Below are positions 1 to 8,493 of a DNA stretch of 55,338 nt, piece by piece. Source of the stretch: Acetobacteraceae bacterium. GTDB taxonomy: Bacteria; Pseudomonadota; Alphaproteobacteria; Acetobacterales; Acetobacteraceae. Position 1 is the first letter of the stretch. The number at the start of each line of letters is the position of its first letter. The position numbers were made by a program, and so were the translations under genes. The stretch is from positions 1 through 55,338 of the forward strand of contig JASHOA010000083.1 in NCBI GenBank assembly GCA_030041375.1, given 5' to 3'. A model generated the notes under the pieces. That model was given only the letters and a program-made list of their open reading frames with translations, was not told the DNA's origin and did not search any database.

Positions 1-657
1 TTGCCGGAACTCACCGAGCACGTCGCGCTGTATGGCGGGCTGTGGCTGCTTATCCATAGCTCATTCACCGGCATGCCTCGCCTGTTCGGATTCTTCCTCG
101 ATCTGCAGGCAAAGGACGGCAGCCTTGGTTTCGAGCTGGGTGATGGCTTTGGTTACCGCGCGCGCGGCTCAGTTGCAGTGGGGCAGGGCAAACTCTGCCT
201 GCACGGCCATGCGGTGATGCACCCGCATCAGGTCTGGCCGATCTATCTCGTGTTCAACGGCGTGCAAATCTACCGCGCGGCAGTCATCGACGGGTTCATC
301 CTGAGTTGGTGTCGCGACAGTGCCTGCACTCTGACAGCCTTGCGCACCATCGGCTGGCGCCTCGCCCCGCATGTGGCCGACCCTGTCGTCGCGCGCCAGC
401 GGTTCGAGGCGGCAGCGGCCCATATCGTCGTGGAGAACCAGGCGGGCCGGCTGCAGGAGCATCTGCCGGAATGGATCCGTACCGAGATTTTTGACATGCC
501 GCTCCCTCCGGCTCACGGGGCGCTGCGGCTTCCCGTGGAACACAGCCTCGCTGTCGATGAGATGGCCTTGTCCCTCACCGAGCCGCCGGATGGACCGCGA
601 CGGCAGGTACTGAGTGCCCTGGGCGCACTGTTCAGGCCCGTCCTCGACCCGGCCTGA
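1..657 (+). CDS. Hypothetical protein, possibly 5'-truncated
   Basis: An open frame runs from base 1 (TTG) to a TGA at 655-657, 218 codons. Because it is open at the window edge, the true start may lie outside. I recognise no family. The protein has an aromatic, glycine-rich N-terminal half and an alanine/arginine-rich C-terminal half with several proline-containing turns. It has no clear signal peptide, membrane helix or nucleotide-binding motif. It is followed after about 145 bases by the cytochrome c gene on the same strand, but nothing links their functions. Codon use matches the neighbours, so it is probably a real gene. Confidence 0.55.
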   Translation: MPELTEHVALYGGLWLLIHSSFTGMPRLFGFFLDLQAKDGSLGFELGDGFGYRARGSVAVGQGKLCLHGHAVMHPHQVWPIYLVFNGVQIYRAAVIDGFILSWCRDSACTLTALRTIGWRLAPHVADPVVARQRFEAAAAHIVVENQAGRLQEHLPEWIRTEIFDMPLPPAHGALRLPVEHSLAVDEMALSLTEPPDGPRRQVLSALGALFRPVLDPA

Positions 658-801
658 GCGTTCCGCGACAGATCGTGGCGGGCGGCCGGCTCGAGCAGGG
701 TGTGCAACTTCACGCCCGTTGCCGCACCTTTGCGCGCGCCTCCCCGGCCGGATAATGTTGCCGCAACAAGTTGCCGCAACAATAAAATCTGGAGGGGCCG
801 T

Positions 802-1398
802 ATGCGATCACCCCGCAACGTGGGGTTGTACGTCGCCGTGCCCATGATCCTTGTGGGCGCTCTGACGTTTACGTGGATGGCCGGCGCGCAACAAAGCGCC
901 GCGCCGGCGGGTCCGGCGGCGATGTTCGCGCGCATCGCCACGGTGCTGAGGAGCCCACGCTGCCTGAACTGCCACACGGTCACGGATTTCCCGCGCCAGG
1001 GCGATGATCGGCACGCGCACATCTATTTCATCACCCGCGGGTCGGACGACAGGGGCCAGCCATGGGCCCGGTGCACTTCCTGCCACGGCGATGCGAACAA
1101 CGATGCCACCGGCATCCCGGGCCGGCCCGATTGGCACATGGCGCCGCTCAGCATGGGCTGGGAGGGGCTGTCAGACAGCCAGCTTTGCCACCGCCTCCTC
1201 AACCCGGCCGATAACGGGCACCGCTCGCCGGAGCAGATCTACGAGCACGTCGCTTTCGATCGGCAGTTCGTCGCCTGGGCCTGGTCGCCGGGCCGCAATA
1301 TCCAGGGCGTGCCACGCACGGTACCGCCGATTCCGCGTGATGCATTCACCCAACTCGTCAAGCAATGGGTCGCTGCCGGCGCTCCTTGCCCGCAGTAG
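802..1398 (+). CDS. Dihaem cytochrome c, membrane-anchored or secreted
   Basis: This 198-residue protein has an N-terminal hydrophobic segment (about residues 8-27) that would act as a signal peptide or anchor. It has two c-type haem attachment motifs, CLNCH at 54-58 and CTSCH at 91-95, so it should carry two covalent haems in the periplasm. The ATG at 802 was preferred over an upstream in-frame start because a strong GGAGGGG ribosome-binding site lies at 791-797 and because it puts the signal sequence at the N-terminus. The stop is 29 bases before the PQQ dehydrogenase, so the two are probably co-transcribed. By context it likely accepts electrons from that quinoprotein. The exact cytochrome family is not recognised. 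Confidence 0.8.
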   Translation: MRSPRNVGLYVAVPMILVGALTFTWMAGAQQSAAPAGPAAMFARIATVLRSPRCLNCHTVTDFPRQGDDRHAHIYFITRGSDDRGQPWARCTSCHGDANNDATGIPGRPDWHMAPLSMGWEGLSDSQLCHRLLNPADNGHRSPEQIYEHVAFDRQFVAWAWSPGRNIQGVPRTVPPIPRDAFTQLVKQWVAAGAPCPQ

Positions 1399-1427
1399 GC
1401 AGCCGTCCGGCCGCAGGGGAGTAAACC

Positions 1428-3344
1428 ATGCCTTCTCCCATCAGTCGCCTCGTCACCTTCTGTCTCCTCACGGCCTCGCTCGCATGGCCGATCGGCGCAA
1501 CGGCGCAAGCACCGGGCGACTGGTTCACCATGAACAAGGACTATTCGAGCCAGCGCTACGTCGCCCTCGATCAGATCACGCCAGCGAATGTCGGTTCCAT
1601 GAAGGAGGTGTGTGAAGTCCGGCTCGATGAACCGGGTACCGCCATCTTCACCAGTGACCTCCTGATGATCGGGCGCACGCTTTATGTCAACACGTTCCGC
1701 GCCGTCTACGCCATCGACGCCACCGACTGCACGCTGCGCTGGCGTTACGTGATCGCGTTCAAGGGGCCGTCTACCCAGCCCAGCGGCCACGAATCTCGCT
1801 ACATCCACCCCAGCAGCCGCGGCTCCGGCTACTGGGACGGCAAGATTTTTTTCGGCACGGGTGACGGCCAGTTGATCGCGCTCGACGCCGCAACCGGCAA
1901 GCCCGTCTGGGACGTGGTCAATGCCACCGGGCACGGCGAGACGTTCATCTCGACGCCGATCGCATGGGATGGCAAGGTATTCATCGGCATCGGCGTCAGT
2001 GACGAAGGAATACGCGGCCGGTTCATGGCCTTTGATGCCAGCTCCGGCAAAGAACTGTGGCGCTTCTACACGATTCCGCTCGGCAATGAACCCGGTGCGG
2101 ACACCTGGCACAACCCGCCCTCGATTCCACCTGCGGGTGGCGGGTTCTGGGCCAGCTCCTCGCTCGATCCGGCAACCGGCGAAGTCTTCGCCCCAGCCGC
2201 CAATCCGTACCCTGACTACCTGCCCGGGCAGCGCCTGGGTGCCGACCTCTACACCAACTCCGTCCTCTCGCTGGGCGCGAACAGCGGCCAGCTGAACTGG
2301 TATTATCAGGGGATTCCGAACGACCAGCATGACTGGGATCTCGGGACCTCTCCGATCCTGTACACGGCACGAAACGGCAGCAGGATGCTCGCCATCGCCG
2401 GCAAGAACGGTCTTGTGTACGGCCTCGACCGCGCCACGCACGAACTGGTCTTCGCGACGCCGGGGACCACCCGCGCCAACGACGGGCTGTACGGCACGAC
2501 TCCCATCCTGGTCTGCCCCGGCACGCTGGGCGGGGCAGAGTGGAACGGCACCGCCTACAGTCCCGACACCGGCATGCTTTATACCGGCATGGTCGATTGG
2601 TGCTGGTACTACGCCCAGTTCCCCACCGCGAAGGGTCATCGGGGGACCCCAATCTGGAATTTCAGTGTGCCGCCGCGCGGTCAGATTACCGCGATCGACG
2701 GTGCCAACGGCAACATCGAGTGGCAGTACCACACCGCGGCCCCGGTCGTTGCGGGACTGGTGCCGACCAGGAGCGGTCTTCTCTTCGGCGGCGATGTGCG
2801 CGGCAATCTGCTCGCTCTCGATGCCAGGACCGGGGCGGTGCTTGACCGGATCGACGCGGGAGGCGCGCTCAACAACGGGCTGATCAGCTATGCGGTGGAT
2901 GACACCCAGTATGTCGCCGCTGCGGTCGGGGGCGCGGCGCTGAACACCGCAGGGGTGGCCGGCCCTCTACGGGTGAGTATCTTCGGCCTGCACGGCAGCG
3001 ATACGCCGAGGATCGTCCGGCTCGATCCTTTGCCACGGCTCGGTGCGACACCGGCTGAGCAGGCGATCGACACTTATTTCAGCGCCTGTTCAGACTGCCA
3101 CGGAAATGACGCCCAGGGCAAAACTTACCCGAGCCTGGAGCGTCAGACCCAGCTTGCCGGCAATCCCGCGGCGCTCAAGGCTTTCCTCGCCTATGTGCCG
3201 CCGCCGATGCCGCGCCTCTACCCGGGCCTGCTGAGCGACGAGGATGTCCGGCTCATCGCCCAGCGCCTGAAGACGCTGCTGACCCCTCCGTCGGCGACGC
3301 AACCGGCGCCCGCCGCCGAGCCCGCCCCTCCGCCCCGCCCGTGA
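1428..3344 (+). CDS. PQQ-dependent dehydrogenase (quinohaemoprotein)
   Basis: This 638-residue protein is a periplasmic quinoprotein dehydrogenase that would oxidise an alcohol or related substrate. A Sec signal peptide covers about residues 1-26. The body shows the repeated propeller pattern of PQQ dehydrogenases, with blade-like Ala-Asp-Ala-x-Thr-Gly-type turns and many conserved Trp and Gly residues. The C-terminus carries a cytochrome c motif, CSDCH at 554-558, with a candidate axial Met in the later Pro-Pro-Met-Pro stretch. This gives a fused quinohaemoprotein like type II alcohol dehydrogenases. The tail is Pro/Ala-rich. The ATG follows a GGGGAG-like site. With the dihaem cytochrome upstream it forms a plausible periplasmic electron-transfer pair. 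The substrate cannot be read from sequence. Confidence 0.88.
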   Translation: MPSPISRLVTFCLLTASLAWPIGATAQAPGDWFTMNKDYSSQRYVALDQITPANVGSMKEVCEVRLDEPGTAIFTSDLLMIGRTLYVNTFRAVYAIDATDCTLRWRYVIAFKGPSTQPSGHESRYIHPSSRGSGYWDGKIFFGTGDGQLIALDAATGKPVWDVVNATGHGETFISTPIAWDGKVFIGIGVSDEGIRGRFMAFDASSGKELWRFYTIPLGNEPGADTWHNPPSIPPAGGGFWASSSLDPATGEVFAPAANPYPDYLPGQRLGADLYTNSVLSLGANSGQLNWYYQGIPNDQHDWDLGTSPILYTARNGSRMLAIAGKNGLVYGLDRATHELVFATPGTTRANDGLYGTTPILVCPGTLGGAEWNGTAYSPDTGMLYTGMVDWCWYYAQFPTAKGHRGTPIWNFSVPPRGQITAIDGANGNIEWQYHTAAPVVAGLVPTRSGLLFGGDVRGNLLALDARTGAVLDRIDAGGALNNGLISYAVDDTQYVAAAVGGAALNTAGVAGPLRVSIFGLHGSDTPRIVRLDPLPRLGATPAEQAIDTYFSACSDCHGNDAQGKTYPSLERQTQLAGNPAALKAFLAYVPPPMPRLYPGLLSDEDVRLIAQRLKTLLTPPSATQPAPAAEPAPPPRP

Positions 3345-3371
3345 ACGGCGCGCCGCAAGGCGCGACGGATT

Positions 3372-3421
3372 CGCGGGGCATCGGCGTCATGCTGGCGCCC
3401 CGCGTCGCAGCAAGAGGTTTT
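3372..3421 (+). terminator. Possible terminator after the PQQ dehydrogenase
   Basis: CGCGGGGC (3372-3379) pairs with GCCCCGCG (3397-3404) around a 17-base loop, and a short T-run lies at 3417-3421. The T-run is about 12 bases from the stem, so as an intrinsic terminator it is weak. Confidence 0.4.
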
Positions 3422-3633
3422 TCAGCGAATTGCTCTCATGTCCGCCGTCAAGGGGATGGACATGAGGAGCGGTTCCGTGGCGGCGGATGAGTTGAGGCTA
3501 TGGGGTTCGCAGAGCAGGAGACAGGATCCGAAGACGCCGGTTGAGCAAGCTCTCATGCGCGGGCGGGGTCGGATGGAACGACCCCCGTTTCGACCGGATA
3601 CTGGGCGTAACGGTGAGGGCCTAGGGTTGCGCC

Positions 3634-3735
3634 TATGCCGAACGGTACCGAGCGCGTTGAGACTGCCAGCGGTCATGAGCGCCGCCGGCGTTATGGTGCC
3701 GAACAGAAGCGGGCACTGGTTGAGCCTCAGAGATG
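3634..3735 (+). pseudogene. Fragment of an IS66-type transposase accessory gene (TnpA N-terminus)
   Basis: A short frame starting at the ATG at 3634 encodes about 33 residues before TGA. It contains an Arg-rich run followed by YGAEQKRALVE, which resembles the N-terminal helix of IS66-family OrfA (typically RRRRWSAEEKRAIVAE). The helix-turn-helix that should follow is absent, so this is a dead remnant. It sits in the 548-base gap between the convergent PQQ dehydrogenase and DUF4387 genes. The rest of the gap (3422-3633 and 3736-3892) shows no convincing gene. Confidence 0.5.
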
Positions 3736-3892
3736 ATCCGGGCTAATTTCGAGCACGGCAACTGCCGCGCGCGCCATGCCGAAGCGTCACCCGAGGCGCC
3801 GCCGTCGGCCCCTACTCGCTGCAACACGGGATCGCAAAGGCGATGTGCGAGGCTGGCGGCGCAAACAAGCAAATCCGTAAGCTCGCGAGCAA

Positions 3893-4222
3893 TCATGGCG
3901 GGATTTCGAGCTCGAGGAGCGGTCCGTACTGCTGGCTGCCGAAAATATCGGCGTCGCCCGGGCTGCCGCTCGGGACGGCTCGGCGGATGGTGAACTTGAT
4001 CGCGAGCGCCGGGTCGAATTCCACGTGATCGGTGAGGCGATCGGCACTGAGGTCGAAAATCCTTGAGATTGCGGCGCGAGAGAGCGCCCCGCTCCGCCGG
4101 ACGCGATCGTAGGTTGCCTGGTCGGGGAAGATGACGTCGAAGGTGATGTGATCGACGCCGGCATTCTTGCTGCGAATGGTCTTGGCGAGATCGAACAGCC
4201 GCGCGCTTGGCATGGGCGTCAA
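3893..4222 (-). CDS. DUF4387 family protein
   Basis: This 109-residue soluble protein matches the DUF4387 pattern, with an N-terminal ARLFDLAKTIRSKNAG segment and a middle ITFDVIFPD segment. Members almost always sit directly downstream of an AtuA/DUF1446 gene and are thought to act with it. Here the start codon overlaps the upstream stop (ATGA at 4219-4222), the coupling expected of subunits made in a fixed ratio. There is no signal peptide. The biochemical role is not established. It is the last gene of the GntR-ABC-AtuA operon. Confidence 0.85.
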   Translation of the reverse strand: MTPMPSARLFDLAKTIRSKNAGVDHITFDVIFPDQATYDRVRRSGALSRAAISRIFDLSADRLTDHVEFDPALAIKFTIRRAVPSGSPGDADIFGSQQYGPLLELEIPP

Positions 4223-5613
4223 ACTCCGACCTCGAACAATCCGGATTGAAAGAGCGCCATCGGGTCATCGACACGCATCGCGTGGTTCAGCGTCCAGCGA
4301 TAGGCCGGGCTTGCCGGCAGTACTTCGTCAAGCGCGAAGGCAACGCCGCCGGCGGTCCCTTTCACCTCCGGCAGACGCGCATAGAACATCTGGCGAAGCC
4401 CGGTCATGCAAACCTCTTCGGCCGTTTCCTTCATCGGTGCAATCGCCTGCACGACGACGCACAGCTCGTGGCCGGGCCGGTGCCTCAGCGGCTCGAGCGC
4501 GCCCATCACACCGTCGCGGCCATAGACCGTGTAGTGGAGCTCGTAGCCGGTTTCGCCAAAACGCTCCCGCACCTGGGTGCGGGCCCACGCAATGACCTCG
4601 TCGATATGCGCGATGGTGTAGGGGTCGCGGACTCCCACCATGCCGACGAACCGCTCGCCCACCTTGCCCGCGCCCTCAAGCTTTACCTTGAGTTCGGCTG
4701 TCGGGACGAAACGCGATCCGCTGATGCGGCAGGTGCGTTCGTCATATTGCTCGTACACGCATTGGCTCATGTCGAGACAGCCGCCGAGGACATGCTCGTA
4801 ATACGGCGTTGCCCGTTCGTACATCGCGTGACCGGCGACCGAGGCAATCGTGCAGCGCTGTGCCGGCAGGAGTGCGGTCACCTTGACGTCTTCCATGGTG
4901 ATTTCACCGAGCACGGACTCCTTACCGCCGTAAGGCTCGGCGCAGAACGACGAGCATTCCAGGACCTTGCCGTAGTAATAAGCCAGGGCTTCGGGAAATC
5001 CGGCCCGGATCGCCGGGGCGGCGAAGATTGCGCAGTCGCTGCTGCGACCGCCGATGATCACGTCGGCTCCCGCATCGAGCAGGGCGATATAGGGATGCAC
5101 GCCGGCGACGGCGACGATCCGGTCAGTCGCGGCGAGGGTCGCGGAATCGAGCGGGGCGCGGCCGTCCAGTCCCACGATTGTCTCTCCCGCCGCCATGCGT
5201 GCCTCGATCAGCGATTTCGACACCTCCGAATGAAACCAGCCGATACGAAAGCTGGGCAGGGAATGCTTTTCCGCCAACTCGCGAATGATGCGCACGAAGA
5301 GGTCGACGCGGCTGTTGGCTCCGGTATCACCGGCGGAACCGATGATCATCGGCACGCCAAGCCGCCGCGCACCGAGCAGCATCCGCTCGAGATCATGGGT
5401 CTGCCAGGCCAGGGGGCTCGACGAGATATCCTGACCGAGCGGGCCGGGACCGATGTCGCAAGATCCGGAATCGGCGCAGACGAGATCCGGATCGGAGCGA
5501 AGTCCGATCTCGAAGCTTCCGGTCCTGATCGGTGCGAAGCCGAGATGGCCGTTGGGGCAGACGATGCGCAGTGTCCGGTTGGCGGAACGCCGGTGTTGAA
5601 TCGAAACGGTCAT
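4219..5613 (-). CDS. AtuA-family (DUF1446) protein
   Basis: The 464 residues fit acyclic-terpene-utilisation AtuA/DUF1446 proteins. Visible family features are an early glycine-rich stretch, a DSGSCDIGP segment, a GSAGDTGAN motif, and a central IIGGRSSDCAIFAAPAIRAG region. AtuA was named for growth on citronellol/geraniol in Pseudomonas, but most relatives lie in unrelated catabolic operons, often with DUF4387, and their reaction is unknown. This copy starts 28 bases after the ABC ATPase gene and overlaps DUF4387, so it probably processes the compound imported by the ABC system. Length is normal and no signal peptide is seen. Confidence 0.85.
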   Translation of the reverse strand: MTVSIQHRRSANRTLRIVCPNGHLGFAPIRTGSFEIGLRSDPDLVCADSGSCDIGPGPLGQDISSSPLAWQTHDLERMLLGARRLGVPMIIGSAGDTGANSRVDLFVRIIRELAEKHSLPSFRIGWFHSEVSKSLIEARMAAGETIVGLDGRAPLDSATLAATDRIVAVAGVHPYIALLDAGADVIIGGRSSDCAIFAAPAIRAGFPEALAYYYGKVLECSSFCAEPYGGKESVLGEITMEDVKVTALLPAQRCTIASVAGHAMYERATPYYEHVLGGCLDMSQCVYEQYDERTCRISGSRFVPTAELKVKLEGAGKVGERFVGMVGVRDPYTIAHIDEVIAWARTQVRERFGETGYELHYTVYGRDGVMGALEPLRHRPGHELCVVVQAIAPMKETAEEVCMTGLRQMFYARLPEVKGTAGGVAFALDEVLPASPAYRWTLNHAMRVDDPMALFQSGLFEVGV

Positions 5614-5641
5614 GACGGATCCTTCGAGATCGGCCGGGTTC

Positions 5642-6733
5642 TCACGCGGCCACGAGAAAGCAGGCCTCCGGAGGCACGGACCAGAAGACCGCCGCCCCTT
5701 CTGCGAGATCGCTGCGCGGCAATCCCCGCGCCCAGATGGTCAGCTCCCCGGCATGGAGGTGGTATTGCACCAGGTCACCGAGATAGTTCGCGGCGGTCAG
5801 CGTTGCGGGGAAGGCGCCGGGCCCGGGCTGCGTAGCGAGACGCACGTTGATCGGCCGGAAGCAGACGCAGGCCGGCCCGTCGGGCGCGGGGCCGCTGCAG
5901 GCAAGAAGCGCACCGCCCGGCAGGCGGGCGACGGTGCGGCCGCTTTCCTCGGCCGCATCGCACGGGAGGATGTTGCGCACGCCAACGAACTCGGCAACGA
6001 AGCGGGTGGCGGGCCGATCATGGATCCCGGCGGCGGTGCCTGCCTGCTCGATGACGCCATCGCGCATCACCGCCACACAATCCGACAGCACCAGCGCTTC
6101 TTCCTGATCGTGCGTGACATAGATTGCAGTCAGGCCGAGGTTCCGCTGAAGCTCCCGGAACTCGGTGCGCATCGCCAGGCGGAGTTGCGCGTCGAGGTTG
6201 GAGAGCGGCTCGTCGAGCAGGATCACGCCGGGATTGCCGGCAATCGAGCGGGCGAGTGCGACGCGCTGCTGCTGCCCGCCGGAAAGCCGCGTTGCCGGCC
6301 GATCGGCAAGTGCCGCAAGCCCGACGAGATCGAGGCTTTGTCGCGCTACCGAAGAGAGATCGCTGCGCCTTATGCCGCGGGCTCTGAGACCGAAGGCAAC
6401 GTTTTCGAACACGGTCATGTGCGGCCAGATTGCATAGGATTGGAATATCATCGAGAGGCCGCGCCGTTCGGGCGGCAGGTTGATACCGCCGGCGGCGTCG
6501 AAGACGGTGCGGCCGTCGATCGTGATGCGGCCCTCTTGCGGTTCTTCCAGTCCGGCGATCGCGCGCAAAGTCGTCGTCTTGCCGCAACCGCTCGGGCCGA
6601 GCAGCGTGAGGACCTCGCCGCCGCGCGCCGAGATGCTGATGGCGCGGACGGCGAGCACCATGCCGTGTGCCACCGTCAGCGCCTCAATTGTCACGGGGCC
6701 GCGTCTCGCGGCGATCGGCCGAGTGGCCGTCAT
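5642..6733 (-). CDS. ABC transporter ATP-binding protein, Fbp/Pot type
   Basis: This is a 363-residue importer ATPase. Walker A GPSGCGKT lies at 46-53, followed by a Q-loop, the signature LSGGQQQR, Walker B VILLDEP, and a switch histidine in YVTHDQEEAL. After about residue 240 there is a TOBE-like domain, as in FbpC and PotA. Such proteins power uptake of ferric ions, polyamines, phosphonates or small acids. The ATG at 6733 was chosen because it overlaps the permease stop by four bases (6730-6733) and gives the family length; longer in-frame extensions read through permease DNA. It works with the permease and binding protein upstream. Confidence 0.92.
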   Translation of the reverse strand: MTATRPIAARRGPVTIEALTVAHGMVLAVRAISISARGGEVLTLLGPSGCGKTTTLRAIAGLEEPQEGRITIDGRTVFDAAGGINLPPERRGLSMIFQSYAIWPHMTVFENVAFGLRARGIRRSDLSSVARQSLDLVGLAALADRPATRLSGGQQQRVALARSIAGNPGVILLDEPLSNLDAQLRLAMRTEFRELQRNLGLTAIYVTHDQEEALVLSDCVAVMRDGVIEQAGTAAGIHDRPATRFVAEFVGVRNILPCDAAEESGRTVARLPGGALLACSGPAPDGPACVCFRPINVRLATQPGPGAFPATLTAANYLGDLVQYHLHAGELTIWARGLPRSDLAEGAAVFWSVPPEACFLVAA

Positions 6734-8448
6734 GCCAAGGCTCGCCGCTGGCGTGCGCGCAGAACCAGCCCCGCAATGACGAAGCTCACGGCGAGCTGGA
6801 CAAAGCCGAGTGCCGCAACATCGCTCGGGTTGCCGTTTTCCCAAAGGTCGAACACGGCAACCGAGAGGACGATGCTGTGGCTGGTGTAGAGAAGAATTGA
6901 GGCGCTCACTTCCTGCATCGCCATGATAAAGAGGAGCGCCCAGGCGCTGAATACGGTCGGCTGCACCAGTGGGAGCGTGATGCGCCGCATGGAGCGCAGC
7001 CACGAGGCCCCGGAGACGCGCGCCGCCTCCTCCAGTTCCGGGTGTAATTGCCTGAGCGCCGCGCTGGTGGCCCGGACCCCGAACGGCAGGTAATGAGTGA
7101 CGTAGGCGATCAGCAGGATGCCGAGCGTGCCATAGATCGGCAGCGGCAGACGGACATAAACCCAAAGCAGGCCAAGAGCGAAAACCATCGCCGGCATGCT
7201 GAGCGGCATCATGCTGAGCTGGTCGAGCAGGCTGCGGCCGGCCTGGCGCGTTCGCAGCACGACCCAGCTCACGCCGAACCCGAGCAGCACGACGAAGGTC
7301 GCGGAAAGCGCGCCCAGCAAGGCGGAATTGCCGGCTGCGAGCCAGGTCTTCGGATAGCCGAACAGGACGTAGGCGAAGTGCTCGCCGCTCAAGCGCATGA
7401 GCTTCGGATTGGCGGTGATGAACGCCATGCTCGCCGCCCACAGCAGCGCGAGCAACGGGAGCACGGTCGCCAGCGCGACGTAGAGCCAGCCGAAGCCGGC
7501 CCTAAGGCGCGGCAGAGAGGGCAGGTGCCGAGGGACGCGAAACGCCTTGCCGGTGATGGTGGCGAAGGAGCGGCGCCGGAGCAGGGCGGACTGGGCAAAA
7601 GTGAGCGCTGCGGCGAGGGCGAGCAGGAGGATGCCCCAGGCGGTCGCGTCGGCGAAGCGTGGCGGATAGCTTTCCAGGAGCTGATAGATTTCCGTGGTGG
7701 CAACATTGAACCCCTCCGGCATGCCGAGCACGGCGGGAACGCTGAAGAGGCCGATCGCCTGGACGAACACCAGCACCGCCGATGCAAGGCCGGCGGGCGC
7801 CAGAAGCGGCAGGACGATGCCGTGCAGCACCATCCGCGGTGTCGCGCCATGCACGCGGGCTGCCTCGGTGAGCGAGGCGTCGATCCCCCTGAGCGCATCC
7901 GAGATCAGCAGGAACGGCAGCGGCGCGGTTGCCAGTGCGGCAACGCCGATCGTGCCCATTGGCGTGACGGCATTGATGGTGAGACTGTTGCCCGAGGCCG
8001 CGTGCAGCAGGAGGTTGACCAGCCCGCTATGCGGAGAGGCGAGCCAGTTCCAACCCATCGCCGTCAAAAGCGGGGTGAGATAAAGCGGCATTACCACGAG
8101 CCCTTCGAGGAGCGCCCGGCCGGGTACGCCGGGCGCGAGTGCGAGTGCTAGTCCGCCGCCCGCGATGACGGCCGCGATCGTGGTCCCGAATCCGAACAGC
8201 AGCGTGTTGAACACAACGCCTGGCTCGCGGAACGGTGCGAACCCGGCTCCGGCCCCGGAGGTGATGACGGCGGCAAGCGGCGGCAGCGTCAGTGCGCATA
8301 CGATGAGGCTGACCAGAATGCCGACCAAAGTCTCCGGGCGGGGGAAGCGAGCCATTACGGTGTCGAACCGGGCGCCGCGAGCGCTCCTCTCTCCGTGTGA
8401 TTCATTTTGCGCGCGGCGCTCGCGCCTGGCTTCAGCAACCGATGTCAT
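6730..8448 (-). CDS. ABC transporter permease, fused FbpB-type
   Basis: This 572-residue membrane protein has two homologous permease halves, each with about six hydrophobic helices, as in FbpB/AfuB-type iron and thiamine transporters. The EAA loops are visible as DASLTEAARVHGATPRMV in the first half and LEEAARVSGASWLRSM in the second; these contact the ATPase. The cytoplasmic N-terminus is basic. It overlaps the ATPase gene by four bases and lies 45 bases after the binding-protein stop. Similarity to iron permeases does not prove iron as substrate: Fbp-type systems in catabolic operons often carry organic compounds, and the AtuA partner suggests that here. Confidence 0.9.
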   Translation of the reverse strand: MTSVAEARRERRAQNESHGERSARGARFDTVMARFPRPETLVGILVSLIVCALTLPPLAAVITSGAGAGFAPFREPGVVFNTLLFGFGTTIAAVIAGGGLALALAPGVPGRALLEGLVVMPLYLTPLLTAMGWNWLASPHSGLVNLLLHAASGNSLTINAVTPMGTIGVAALATAPLPFLLISDALRGIDASLTEAARVHGATPRMVLHGIVLPLLAPAGLASAVLVFVQAIGLFSVPAVLGMPEGFNVATTEIYQLLESYPPRFADATAWGILLLALAAALTFAQSALLRRRSFATITGKAFRVPRHLPSLPRLRAGFGWLYVALATVLPLLALLWAASMAFITANPKLMRLSGEHFAYVLFGYPKTWLAAGNSALLGALSATFVVLLGFGVSWVVLRTRQAGRSLLDQLSMMPLSMPAMVFALGLLWVYVRLPLPIYGTLGILLIAYVTHYLPFGVRATSAALRQLHPELEEAARVSGASWLRSMRRITLPLVQPTVFSAWALLFIMAMQEVSASILLYTSHSIVLSVAVFDLWENGNPSDVAALGFVQLAVSFVIAGLVLRARQRRALA

Positions 8449-8493
8449 GGCTTTCGCGGACCGATTTCCGGGTGCCCGGGAGGCATCGGTGGC

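Noticed and set aside
3800-3892. Weak resemblance to a phage integrase C-terminus (HGIAKAMCEAGGANKQI on the + strand)
   Set aside because: Only about 20 residues vaguely fit, without the catalytic Arg-Arg-Tyr set. It is too little to call.
4207-5835. Long open frame on the + strand opposite the AtuA gene
   Set aside because: It is antisense to a clear AtuA-family gene, has Arg/His/Asp-rich low-quality sequence and no family resemblance. High GC often leaves the antisense frame open.
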